A DNA stretch of 11,530 bases from JBAYVY01 sp041674345 (GCA_041674345.1 JBAYVY010000081.1:1-11530); one strand, 5' to 3'; positions 5,486-11,530 are shown, counted from the stretch's first letter. Made by a program: numbers and translations. Notes: a model not told the origin generated them from the sequence alone.

Positions 5486-7555
5486 TCAATGCGATGACAT
5501 CATGTCGCTCAGCGCGGCGGTGGCGGTGAGATATTGCTGCGCGGTTTGCACGGTGGTGGTGTTGAGTTCCGCCGAGCCGCCCCCGGAAGTAACAGTCATG
5601 GCCTGCGCCCAGCTTGGCACGTCGGTGATGGGTTGCAACTGGGTTCGCCACATCGGGGTCCACAAGTCCCACGAGTGGTTGTTGAACACCTGCGCCTGCG
5701 CCATGGCGAGCATGACCGGCGAGGGGGTTGTGCCGGTGAAACGCGAAGGCCAGGTTTGTGCGGCGCGATCGGTCACGGCCGTGCCGAGGAAGGCAAGATA
5801 CTGTCGGCGACCGGCCGCATCGCGTTTGAGAAGACCGTGATCCAGATCGGTCGGCGCGGGAGCGTTTTGCGCCGAGGCGTCAAAGCCCTGGAACGGATCG
5901 GGGTTGACATAGGCCGGGCCGATGTTGGCACCGGCGAAATAGTAATGGTCGATGCGATAGACGGTTTGCGCGACGGGGTTGCCCTGTGGATCGAGCAGCG
6001 GCGTGATGCCGAGGGTGTTGTCGAACCATGCGGTGTATTGCCAGGCGTCGCGCCAACCATACTCGGCGATTTGCTGCGCGGTCCAGGTGCGCGGGTCGGT
6101 CCAGCCGTTGGTGCGGACGATCCGGGGTTGGAGTTGCCCGCCGTCGGTGACCAGCGACCACGAGCCGGGCGACATGAAGTTGGCGTCGTTGATCGGGTAC
6201 CTGCTTTTGATTTCAACGACGAAGAAGGCGGTTTCGTTGACCCCGCCCGCCGCCGCTTCGCCGGCGGCCTGGTTGAAATCGGCGATCCATCGCGGCTCAT
6301 ACACATCGCGCGGAGGCCAGGCGGGGCGCGTGCGGCCGATCAGATACGGCGCGTCGTTGGGCCAGAGGTAATGCAGCTTGGCCAGCGAGAGCATCCGCGT
6401 CCACCACGACAGGCGTGAGTTTCGCAGATGGGCGAAGTTGAAACTTTCGACTTCGCCGAGCAGTTGGCCGAAGGAACCCCAGGTGTGATACGCGGTGGGG
6501 GGGCCGGGGGTCCATGTGCCTGAACTTGCGGGGGCCGAGCCGAGGGGGACGCCGCCGTGTCCGCCCTGAGCGACATCGCTGTCGCCGGGTGTGAAGGTGC
6601 CGGGGCGGACCAGTGCGTGGAAGCCGAACACGGTGTCGTAGGGGCCTCGGTTTTCGGTGGGGTGATCGACGGCGGCGGGCAGCAGGCCGAACTTCACCGG
6701 ACGCTGGAAATCGGCGAACGAGCCGCGCTGTGCCGGCAGTGTCGGCACGAGCGGCGTGACGAACGCATCGGCGTATTGCTCGCGGGGCTGCGCGGCGTGG
6801 CCGCCCTGCACGGCGGCGGTCTGCGAGGTGTTGCCGATGGATTCGAGCGTCGCCTGGTTCAATTCATCCAGCGCGGTCATCTCACGCCATAGCGCCCCGC
6901 GGCCCGCTGACGGGGCGCCCCCGGAAGACGGGTTGTACCACGTGACCGGCGTCATGTCGTGCTGCTGGAAAAACTGATCGACGGGCGTGATCTGGTCGAT
7001 CTCGCCCTGCAATTGCGCAAGGTAATCGTTCATCAGCGTGTTCAGTTGCGCGGTGAGTTGGGCCGGCCCCGCATTGTTCAGCCCGCGTGAAATCTGATCG
7101 CGCAGCGCGTCGCGCATGGAAGTCTGTTCGACCAGCGCGAAATGCGAGGCGGTCGGCATCGAATCCATCACGCACACCAGCGCGATGTCGTGGCTCATCG
7201 CCAGGTTGTTCATCGCCACGACGTTCATGGAACGTGACACCCACGTCGCGGCGGCGACGGCGGCGGCGTCGGCGCTGGTCTGCGCGTCGGTCCGGCGGTC
7301 CACCTGCTGGCCCATGTTCAGCGTGAAAAGCACGAGTGAGACGAGCAGGATCATCGCCAGGATGGTGAGAATCATGACGACGCCGCGCTGACGCGAAGCT
7401 CGAAACTCGAAGTCCGAAGTCCGAATCAAATCCGAAGCTCGAAACTCGAAAGAAACGTCCGGCACCGCCCGCGTTTCGAGTTTCGGATTTCGAGTTTGAT
7501 TCGGGTTTCGGGTTTCGGGTTTCGAGTTCACGCTATTTCGCGTTGTCCGGGTCAT
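5486..7555 (-). CDS. TadG-like Tad-domain protein
   Basis: A 689-residue protein with one N-terminal membrane segment (about 60-79) after an R-Q-R-G motif, followed by QQVDRRTDAQTSADAAAVAAATW (about 83-105). This matches the Tad/TadG N-terminal pattern, in which an RG-hydrophobic stretch precedes an alanine-rich Q.AADAAALA helix. The remaining 580 residues are extracytoplasmic and not recognised; they hold two Ser-Gly-Gly inserts from the dispersed 10-mer. There is no Glu at +5, so processing by TadV is less likely than for the TadE-like proteins. The start is ATG 7555, with GGAGG nine bases upstream; the longer open frame to 7816 is an out-of-frame reading of the repeat-protein gene. The gene overlaps the upstream gene by 23 bases. 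Residues 11-54 (e.g. KPETRNPNQTRNPKLETR) are encoded by repeat array E. TadG proteins are thought to help anchor or tune Tad pili. Confidence 0.75.
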   Translation of the reverse strand: MTRTTRNSVNSKPETRNPNQTRNPKLETRAVPDVSFEFRASDLIRTSDFEFRASRQRGVVMILTILAMILLVSLVLFTLNMGQQVDRRTDAQTSADAAAVAAATWVSRSMNVVAMNNLAMSHDIALVCVMDSMPTASHFALVEQTSMRDALRDQISRGLNNAGPAQLTAQLNTLMNDYLAQLQGEIDQITPVDQFFQQHDMTPVTWYNPSSGGAPSAGRGALWREMTALDELNQATLESIGNTSQTAAVQGGHAAQPREQYADAFVTPLVPTLPAQRGSFADFQRPVKFGLLPAAVDHPTENRGPYDTVFGFHALVRPGTFTPGDSDVAQGGHGGVPLGSAPASSGTWTPGPPTAYHTWGSFGQLLGEVESFNFAHLRNSRLSWWTRMLSLAKLHYLWPNDAPYLIGRTRPAWPPRDVYEPRWIADFNQAAGEAAAGGVNETAFFVVEIKSRYPINDANFMSPGSWSLVTDGGQLQPRIVRTNGWTDPRTWTAQQIAEYGWRDAWQYTAWFDNTLGITPLLDPQGNPVAQTVYRIDHYYFAGANIGPAYVNPDPFQGFDASAQNAPAPTDLDHGLLKRDAAGRRQYLAFLGTAVTDRAAQTWPSRFTGTTPSPVMLAMAQAQVFNNHSWDLWTPMWRTQLQPITDVPSWAQAMTVTSGGGSAELNTTTVQTAQQYLTATAALSDMMSSH
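7394..7528. repeat. Junction repeat array E (heptamers GAAACTC/GAAGTCC, inverted arms), translated
   Basis: The left arm is 7394-7455 (AAGCTCG, AAACTCG, AAGTCCG units). The right arm is 7473-7528 (TTTCGAG, TTTCGGA, TTTCGGG units). The arms are reverse-complementary in register, with a GC-rich loop of about 17 bases. If TadG starts at 7555, as its Shine-Dalgarno suggests, the whole element is translated without a stop as leader residues 11-54. Confidence 0.8.
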
Positions 7556-8381
7556 TGCGGTCCACCTCCGACAGAAGGTCGCGGACGGTCTGGTTGTCTC
7601 GCATATGCTGGGCGCTTTTGAGGAAGGCGCGGGCTTCGGTCCACTGGCGGGCCTCGATGGAGGCACGGGCCTTGGCGATCCATGAATCGAATTCGGTGTC
7701 GTTGATGCGCTGGGTGATTTCGTCGGTGGAAATGTTCGTGCCCTTGAGTTTGTCGCGGGCGGCGCGGTAGGCGGTGCCGGCGTCACCGAACAGCGACCGG
7801 CTGCGCGCCGCGTCACCCTTGGCCATCAGGCCCCGATAGCTGGTCCGCACGTTCAGTTCGACCTTGGCGCGGTTGGTCTGCGCGTCGGTGGGGTCCAGTT
7901 GCAGCGACTCGTCAAGCAGCGAACCGGCCTTGTCCAAATCCCATCGGTTCATCGCCTGCTGCGCTTCGCCGGTCTTCTGGCGGATGACCGCCTGGTTCAG
8001 CTTGCCTTGCGTCGCGGTGTCGGGGCCGAGTTTCATCGCGTTCTGGTAAAGGTTGATCGCCGTGGCGTAATCGCCGGCGGTCATCGCGGCGTCGGCGGCC
8101 TGGACGTAGGACTGACGATCCACGGTCCGGCCCAAATCCTTCAACGCCGCCTTGGCCGCGTCATTGGGCAGGACGCTGTCGGATTCGACGTATTTTTTCT
8201 CCGCGTCCTTGAGCCGGCTCTGGCGTTCCAGGTCACGGCCCTCGGCGAACGCGAGTTGGCTTCGCAACGCGGTCATCTTGTCGGCCAGTTCCCGCGAGGG
8301 GCGAGCGTTGGTCGCCTTTCGGTACAGGCCGATCGCCTTGGCCAGATCGCCGGCGTCCTCGGCGGCGCGGGCGGCGGTCAT
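7533..8381 (-). CDS. TPR-type helical repeat protein, probably the frameshifted C-terminus of the kinase
   Basis: 282 residues of alpha-helical repeats and no enzyme motif. TPR-like units are visible at about 3-23 (AARAAEDAGDLAKAIGLYRK), 95-115 (AADAAMTAGDYATAINLYQN), 138-160, 186-210 and 235-257. There is no signal peptide or membrane segment. The ATG shares ATGA with the kinase stop, which would allow stop-restart coupling. However, the codons upstream of the ATG in this frame read IDYQKT, and IDYQKTMTAARAA aligns without gaps with VDRQSYVQAADAA at 87-99 of the same protein. The repeat unit therefore begins before the annotated start. One extra A near 8398-8402 (a T on the plus strand) would fuse kinase and repeat protein into one chain of about 870 residues. 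Whether the break is real, a sequencing error or a coupled pair is open. The 3' end overlaps tadG. Confidence 0.75.
   Translation of the reverse strand: MTAARAAEDAGDLAKAIGLYRKATNARPSRELADKMTALRSQLAFAEGRDLERQSRLKDAEKKYVESDSVLPNDAAKAALKDLGRTVDRQSYVQAADAAMTAGDYATAINLYQNAMKLGPDTATQGKLNQAVIRQKTGEAQQAMNRWDLDKAGSLLDESLQLDPTDAQTNRAKVELNVRTSYRGLMAKGDAARSRSLFGDAGTAYRAARDKLKGTNISTDEITQRINDTEFDSWIAKARASIEARQWTEARAFLKSAQHMRDNQTVRDLLSEVDRNDPDNAK
7565..7569 (-). promoter_or_regulatory. Shine-Dalgarno site deciding the tadG start
   Basis: GGAGG on the minus strand, nine bases before ATG 7555 and inside the end of the repeat-protein gene. It favours a start upstream of repeat array E over ATG 7373-7375 (which opens MILTIL), where no such site is seen. 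Confidence 0.65.
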
Positions 8382-10147
8382 CGTCTTCTGATAGTCGATT
8401 CCAGATTCAACGCGCGTACCCGGTCGCGCAGTTCGCTGGTGTTGAAATGGGCCTGCGCATCGGTGAGTACGGTCAGCGCCTTGTCGAGTTGCCCGTCGGC
8501 TTCGAGTTGTTTGGCCTGCGCCAGGACGTGATCGACCTGGGCGCGATCGGCCTGGTCTTCGATGCGCGCGGCCAGTTCGGTCAGCAGTCTGTCTTCGGTG
8601 TCGGAGCGGCGGGTCTGGGTTTCCTTGAGCAGGCGGACTTTCATGCGGGCGGAATTGAAATCGCCGGCGGCGATCAGGTCGAGCACACTCTGGGCGGGAC
8701 GGCTGAACGATTCGCTGCTTTGCGCTTCTTCGCGGAGTTTTTTGATGCTGTCGAGGTTGATGCCGCCGACCGATTCGGCCTTGTCAAGCACGTCCCGCGC
8801 CTGGGTGAAAGTTTCGGCGGCCCGACCGAACTGGAACGCCTTGTTGAACTCGTCGCCTTTGGCCAGAAGCAGCTTCGCTTCACAGACCAGCGCGCGGGAA
8901 CGACTGGGCGCGCCCAGCTGCGTATCGCCGGGCCACTGATCGGCCAGCCCCCGGAAGATTTGTTCCGCGTCGGCGTATTTCTCGGCTTTGTAGAGGTTCT
9001 CGCCTTGCTTGAATTGTTCCATGCCGATGCGGTGGGCGTCGGCGGCGAGCCGCGATTGGTGATACGAGCCGTAGCCGAACCATGCGCCCAGCAGCAGCAA
9101 TTGCACGCCGAGCACGGCGGCGAGAATCAGCGGCAGGCGTGACTTTTTCGGCAGGGGGGCGGTGGGGTCGGCGCCCCCGGAAAGGGAACCCGAGGCGGCG
9201 CTTCGCTCCGCCTCGGCCTGCGGCGCGGGTGCGGTGGGTTGTGGTCGTTGGCCGGTGAACCGACGATTCATCACCTCGATCAGCGCGGCGGCGCTGGGGA
9301 TGCGTTGCGAGACATCCTTGGCCATGAGTCGCGCGATCAGTTCGGACAGTTCGGGCGGAACGTGCGAGTTGAGTTTGTCCAGCGGCGGGGCGAGCAGCCG
9401 CGGGTTGGTGTGCCACTTCATCCAGCGAAGGGCCTGGTTGCGCTGATCGCGCATGACGGTTTTGAAGGTTTCCTCGAAGACGGGCCGGCCGGCGAGCATT
9501 TCGTAGGCGATCATGCCGAGGGAATACAAGTCGGCACGCGCATCGGCGGGTTGGCCGGTGAACAGTTCGGGGGCCATGTAGCGGGCGGTGCCGAGCGTGA
9601 GGACGTCTTGCTCGTCGGCGACGGCGGCGAGACCGAAGTCACAGATTTTCACGCCGCCCTCGCGTGGCAGCAGGATGTTGGAGGGTTTGAGATCGCGGTG
9701 GAGGATGCCGGCCCCGTGAACGGCGACGAGGGCGACGGCGATCTGATGGATGATGCCCAGGGCCTGTTTGGGGGCCATCGGACCTTCGAGTTTGGCCAGG
9801 ACGGTGTCGAGGGACGAGCCGTCCACGTATTCCATGACGATGAACAGGCCGCGGGGGTCTTCGATGAAGTCGATGATCTGGACGAGGTTTTTATGACTGG
9901 TGGAGACGCGCTTCTGGAGATCGGCTTCCTTGCGGAAGCGTTCACGCATGGTTTCATCGGCCGGCGCGCCGCCCCCGGAAGTGGAGGCGATCTGCTTGAT
10001 GGCGACGTGGCGGTTGAGCAGTTTGTCGAAGCCCTTCCAGACCAGGGACATTCCGCCGGCGGCCAGGGGATTGCCGACGTCGAAGTAGCCGACCTTGTCG
10101 CCGGGGTTGAGCGCGGGAGCGATGGATTGTGTCGGATCGTAGGTCAT
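8378..10147 (-). CDS. Hanks-type Ser/Thr protein kinase, membrane-anchored, with C-terminal helical repeats
   Basis: 589 residues. The kinase domain spans about 18-295: glycine loop GNPLAAGGMSLVWKG (25-39), VAIK lysine K51, helix-C Glu near 74, catalytic loop HRDLKPSN (150-157, Asp152), DFG 170-172, GTARYMAPE (186-194) and DLYSLG (206-211). All catalytic residues are present, so it is expected to be active. A Pro/Ala/Ser-rich linker (300-335) leads to a membrane helix (about 338-357) and then a helical TPR-like region (365-580) predicted to lie outside the cytoplasm. A Ser-Gly-Gly-Gly insert (residues 57-60) sits between the K51 strand and helix C. The start at 10147 has no clear Shine-Dalgarno. 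The gene lies between tadE-like and tadG-like genes; with the FHA-ATPase downstream, the Tad machine is a plausible target (inference). The C-terminal IRRR-stop probably reflects a one-base frameshift into the next reading frame. Confidence 0.92.
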   Translation of the reverse strand: MTYDPTQSIAPALNPGDKVGYFDVGNPLAAGGMSLVWKGFDKLLNRHVAIKQIASTSGGGAPADETMRERFRKEADLQKRVSTSHKNLVQIIDFIEDPRGLFIVMEYVDGSSLDTVLAKLEGPMAPKQALGIIHQIAVALVAVHGAGILHRDLKPSNILLPREGGVKICDFGLAAVADEQDVLTLGTARYMAPELFTGQPADARADLYSLGMIAYEMLAGRPVFEETFKTVMRDQRNQALRWMKWHTNPRLLAPPLDKLNSHVPPELSELIARLMAKDVSQRIPSAAALIEVMNRRFTGQRPQPTAPAPQAEAERSAASGSLSGGADPTAPLPKKSRLPLILAAVLGVQLLLLGAWFGYGSYHQSRLAADAHRIGMEQFKQGENLYKAEKYADAEQIFRGLADQWPGDTQLGAPSRSRALVCEAKLLLAKGDEFNKAFQFGRAAETFTQARDVLDKAESVGGINLDSIKKLREEAQSSESFSRPAQSVLDLIAAGDFNSARMKVRLLKETQTRRSDTEDRLLTELAARIEDQADRAQVDHVLAQAKQLEADGQLDKALTVLTDAQAHFNTSELRDRVRALNLESTIRRR

Positions 10148-10182
10148 GGGGAGCAGTTTACCTTACGCCGGTGGGGGAATCG

Positions 10183-10326
10183 GAATGACGAATGACGAAA
10201 CTCGAATGACGAATCGAGTTCCAAATTCCAATGTTCAAAAGAGGCGAAGCGTTCGTTGGATTGGAATTTGGAAATTGGGATTTCATTCGTCATTCGCATT
10301 TCGTCATTCGTCATTCGTCATTCGCA
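10183..10326. repeat. Junction repeat array F (heptamers GAATGAC/GTCATTC, nested inverted arms)
   Basis: The outer left arm (10183-10213) has GAATGAC-like units, and the outer right arm (about 10282-10326) has CATTCGT/GTCATTC units. Inside them, TTCCAAATTCCAA (10219-10231) pairs with TTGGAATTTGGAA (10261-10273) around a loop of about 29 bases. The array fills nearly all of the 179-base gap between the first tadE-like stop and the kinase start, and its right arm abuts the stop codon. I see no convincing promoter in the remaining bases (10148-10182). Confidence 0.8.
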
Positions 10327-11184
10327 TTACGGGGTTATCCGCGGGATGGTGGGTGTTGGGGGCATGGCGTCGGTGATGCCTTCGTTGGAGAGGGTGTATC
10401 GGGCGGTCATGAGGCGGTAGCGTCCGCCCCCGCCCCCGCCCCCGGAAGTGGAGGCGTTGTTGCCGTCGGCGAAAATGGCGCTGATGTAGGGAACGGAAAG
10501 ATTCAGGCGATGGGCGACCATGACGGTGATGGGATCGCGGGGTTGGAACTTGTGGGCCGCGCCGCCGTTGACGGGGATGAAGGTGACGTCCGGGCCGCTG
10601 ACCTGCGGGGTCATGACGGTGATGGTGGTGTTGTCGAGCGCGAAGCGGAGTCGATCCGCGGCCAGGGAGTTGATCCACGGGGGCTGATTGACGGAGTAGG
10701 CGGAATAGAACGACGCCAGGCCGCTGACGTAAGCGGCGGTGCTGATGTTGCTGGAAGAGGATGTTTGGCGACCGGCCACCGGAACCAACGCGAATGCGGC
10801 GGCGTGCTGGATGGCGTCGTATTTGGTTCGGCCGGGAGTGGCGGTGAACTGGTTGGCCGGGTCATCGGCGTATTCGGCGGGGATTTGAACGATGGCGGCG
10901 CGTGTGGCGGCGAAGGCGGCATAGTTGACGAAGAGATTGCCCGCCATGAGGAAGACGGTCTGCGTCATGGCCATGACCATGAAGCCGAGAATGGGCAGAA
11001 CGAGGGCGAACTCGATGGTGGCGGTGCCGGAGTCGTCAAGGAGGATGTTCGATGTGCGATGTTCGATGTGCGATGTGACATGCAGACGGCGCAGTGCGAT
11101 TAGGGCGATGAGCGTGCCCAAAGCGCATGCGAATGTGATGCCGGCCCATGTGAGCATCGAAGCGTTCAAGAGGTGGGGGGACAT
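10327..11184 (-). CDS. TadE-like pseudopilin with an extra N-terminal membrane segment
   Basis: 285 residues. The TadE-type signature is D51-S-G53 followed by TATIEFALVLPILGF, with Glu58 at +5 from Gly53, as in TadV-processed pseudopilins; the helix runs to about 78. A TadE-like NYAAFAATRAAIV stretch follows. Unusually, residues 1-34 form an additional membrane segment (LTWAGITFACALGTLIALIA, about 11-30) ending in LRRL. The linker HVTSHIEHRTSNI (35-47), encoded by repeat array G, joins it to the TadE part. The extracytoplasmic domain is not recognised. A seven-glycine run (STSG7) sits near the C-terminus and includes the dispersed 10-mer. ATG 11184 is supported by GGAGG five bases upstream (11190-11194); no start codon lies between TM1 and the TadE motif. 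It follows the prepilin peptidase gene, its likely processing enzyme. Confidence 0.8.
   Translation of the reverse strand: MSPHLLNASMLTWAGITFACALGTLIALIALRRLHVTSHIEHRTSNILLDDSGTATIEFALVLPILGFMVMAMTQTVFLMAGNLFVNYAAFAATRAAIVQIPAEYADDPANQFTATPGRTKYDAIQHAAAFALVPVAGRQTSSSSNISTAAYVSGLASFYSAYSVNQPPWINSLAADRLRFALDNTTITVMTPQVSGPDVTFIPVNGGAAHKFQPRDPITVMVAHRLNLSVPYISAIFADGNNASTSGGGGGGGRYRLMTARYTLSNEGITDAMPPTPTIPRITP
11044..11080. repeat. Heptamer array G, inner arm (ATGTTCG/ATGTGCG), translated
   Basis: About five degenerate ACATCGC/ACATCGA units on the coding strand lie between the first membrane segment and the TadE motif of the pseudopilin gene. It is the inverted partner of 11226-11265. Confidence 0.8.
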
Positions 11185-11189
11185 GGGAA

Positions 11190-11194
11190 CCTCC
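11190..11194 (-). promoter_or_regulatory. Shine-Dalgarno site for the first tadE-like gene
   Basis: GGAGG on the minus strand, five bases before ATG 11184. It rejects the longer frame to 11256, which would begin inside repeat array G. Confidence 0.75.
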
Positions 11195-11225
11195 GAGGAA
11201 TTTGGATCGTCAATCGACGCGGACG

Positions 11226-11265
11226 ATCCGCACATCGCACATTGCAGATCGAACATCGCACATTC
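11226..11265. repeat. Heptamer array G, outer arm (GCACATC units)
   Basis: Degenerate CGCACAT/CGAACAT units lie between the prepilin peptidase stop and the next gene. They are the inverse of the array at 11044-11080. The two arms are about 145 bases apart, so the potential hairpin loop contains the Shine-Dalgarno, start codon and first membrane segment of the pseudopilin gene. Confidence 0.75.
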
Positions 11266-11266
11266 T

Positions 11267-11530
11267 TCACCGCCATCCCGCCGCCCAGGGCGTGGGGAGT
11301 TTGAGCAAGACTTCGGCGGCGGCGAGCAGCCCGCCGATCATCAGCGCGACGGCGAAGGGAATACGCGGACTTTTATCGTCCCGTAAATCGGGTTTGACGC
11401 GGGCACCGAGCATCAGCATCGCTCCGAAGATGCGCAGAAAGGTCTGCTTCACCAGTCGCCGGCGGATCATCACGATGACGGCCAGGATCGCCGCGACCAC
11501 CATAGCATAGACGGCGGTGCTGGCGACAAT
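11267..11530 (-). CDS. TadV/CpaA-like prepilin peptidase, C-terminal part (gene continues past the right edge)
   Basis: The frame is open to the window edge; 87 residues are visible. Two hydrophobic segments flank a basic loop (IRRRLVKQTFLRIFG). The closing stretch SPRIPFAVALMIGGLLAAAEV matches the C-terminal pattern of A24-family prepilin peptidases of the CpaA/TadV type (P-Y/F-G/A-x-A-I/L followed by GaLL). The two catalytic aspartates would lie upstream, outside the window, so activity cannot be judged. An internal ATG at 11503 is not the real start because the hydrophobic frame continues upstream. In Tad systems this membrane aspartic protease cleaves the leader of Flp pilin and of TadE/TadF, which fits two Glu+5 pseudopilins downstream. 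Confidence 0.7.
   Translation of the reverse strand: MVASTAVYAMVVAAILAVIVMIRRRLVKQTFLRIFGAMLMLGARVKPDLRDDKSPRIPFAVALMIGGLLAAAEVLLKLPTPWAAGWR

Larger units (their letters stand above)
4222..10447 (-). repeat. Dispersed 10-mer TTCCGGGGGC, eight copies, coding strand only
   Basis: Exact copies on the minus strand lie at 4222-4231, 4381-4390, 5579-5588, 6917-6926, 8947-8956, 9173-9182, 9971-9980 and 10438-10447. Seven are read in one frame as tcc-ggg-ggc (Ser-Gly-Gly). They fall in the small unknown protein (twice), TadG (twice), the kinase (twice) and the first TadE-like protein. The 8947 copy, also in the kinase, is read in another frame (Phe-Arg-Gly). A near copy with one extra G lies at 3773-3783 in cpaB. 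I found no copy on the opposite strand. Confidence 0.75.

Noticed and set aside
7394..7528. CRISPR array
   Set aside because: Units are 7 bases, degenerate, directly adjoining and arranged as inverted arms. There are no 25-40 base repeats with unique spacers, and no cas genes.
7556..7816. N-terminal extension of TadG upstream of 7555
   Set aside because: The extra 87 residues are Pro/Ser/Arg/Thr-rich and are an out-of-frame reading of the repeat-protein gene. The GGAGG before ATG 7555 fixes the start.
8378..8410. Programmed -1 ribosomal frameshift between kinase and repeat protein
   Set aside because: No X-XXY-YYZ slippery heptamer or downstream structure was seen at the join. A lost base or stop-restart on ATGA explains the layout more simply.
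8947..8956. Ser-Gly-Gly insertion at this copy of the 10-mer
   Set aside because: The DNA motif is present, but the kinase frame reads it as Phe-Arg-Gly-Leu within a TPR-like helix, so it is not a Ser-Gly linker here.
10231..11103. Plus-strand open frame of 290 codons across array F and the first tadE-like gene
   Set aside because: It starts inside a repeat array, has a Gly/Asp/Val-rich product and is antisense to a gene with a Shine-Dalgarno and a TadE motif.
1042..11265. Insertion sequence or classical MITE at the repeat junctions
   Set aside because: No transposase frame, no fixed terminal inverted repeats shared among junctions and no evident target-site duplications. Unit sequences differ from junction to junction.

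Overview
This GC-rich window carries one block of genes, all read on the minus strand (transcription runs from the right edge to the left). It is most of a Tad/Flp (type IVc) pilus secretion locus. The genes, in transcription order, are: the C-terminal end of a TadV/CpaA-like prepilin peptidase (cut by the right edge); a TadE-like pseudopilin with an extra N-terminal membrane segment; a membrane-anchored Hanks-type Ser/Thr kinase; a TPR-type repeat protein that is probably the frameshifted end of the kinase; a TadG-like protein; a second TadE-like pseudopilin; a small single-span protein of unknown role; CpaB/RcpC; a TadA/CpaF motor ATPase carrying an N-terminal FHA domain; and TadB. TadC, which normally follows TadB, is not seen. 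The sequence instead runs into 144 bases of G homopolymers that look like a contig-end artefact.

The organism is probably a member of the Planctomycetota (perhaps Phycisphaerae) or a related phylum. This is inferred from the high GC, the FHA-CpaF fusion, the kinase inside a Tad operon, and the many short tandem-repeat hairpins between genes. No marker gene is present to prove it.

The working model is a pilus machine whose motor may respond to phosphorylation. TadV processes the pseudopilins: both TadE-like proteins have Gly before the predicted cut and Glu at +5. CpaB and the secretin (outside the window) form the envelope channel. FHA-CpaF powers assembly through TadB/TadC. The kinase has a cytoplasmic catalytic domain and a predicted external repeat region. 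It could phosphorylate a partner, or the motor complex, that the FHA domain reads.

Two sequence patterns run across gene boundaries. First, all seven non-overlapping gene junctions contain an array of 7- or 8-base tandem units, usually as paired inverted arms, and the unit differs at each junction. At four junctions the array is translated or lies in the 5' reading frame, just ahead of the membrane segment of a Tad envelope protein. A copy-number change there would shift the frame. Second, the 10-mer TTCCGGGGGC occurs eight times, always on the coding strand, and seven times in the same frame as Ser-Gly-Gly.
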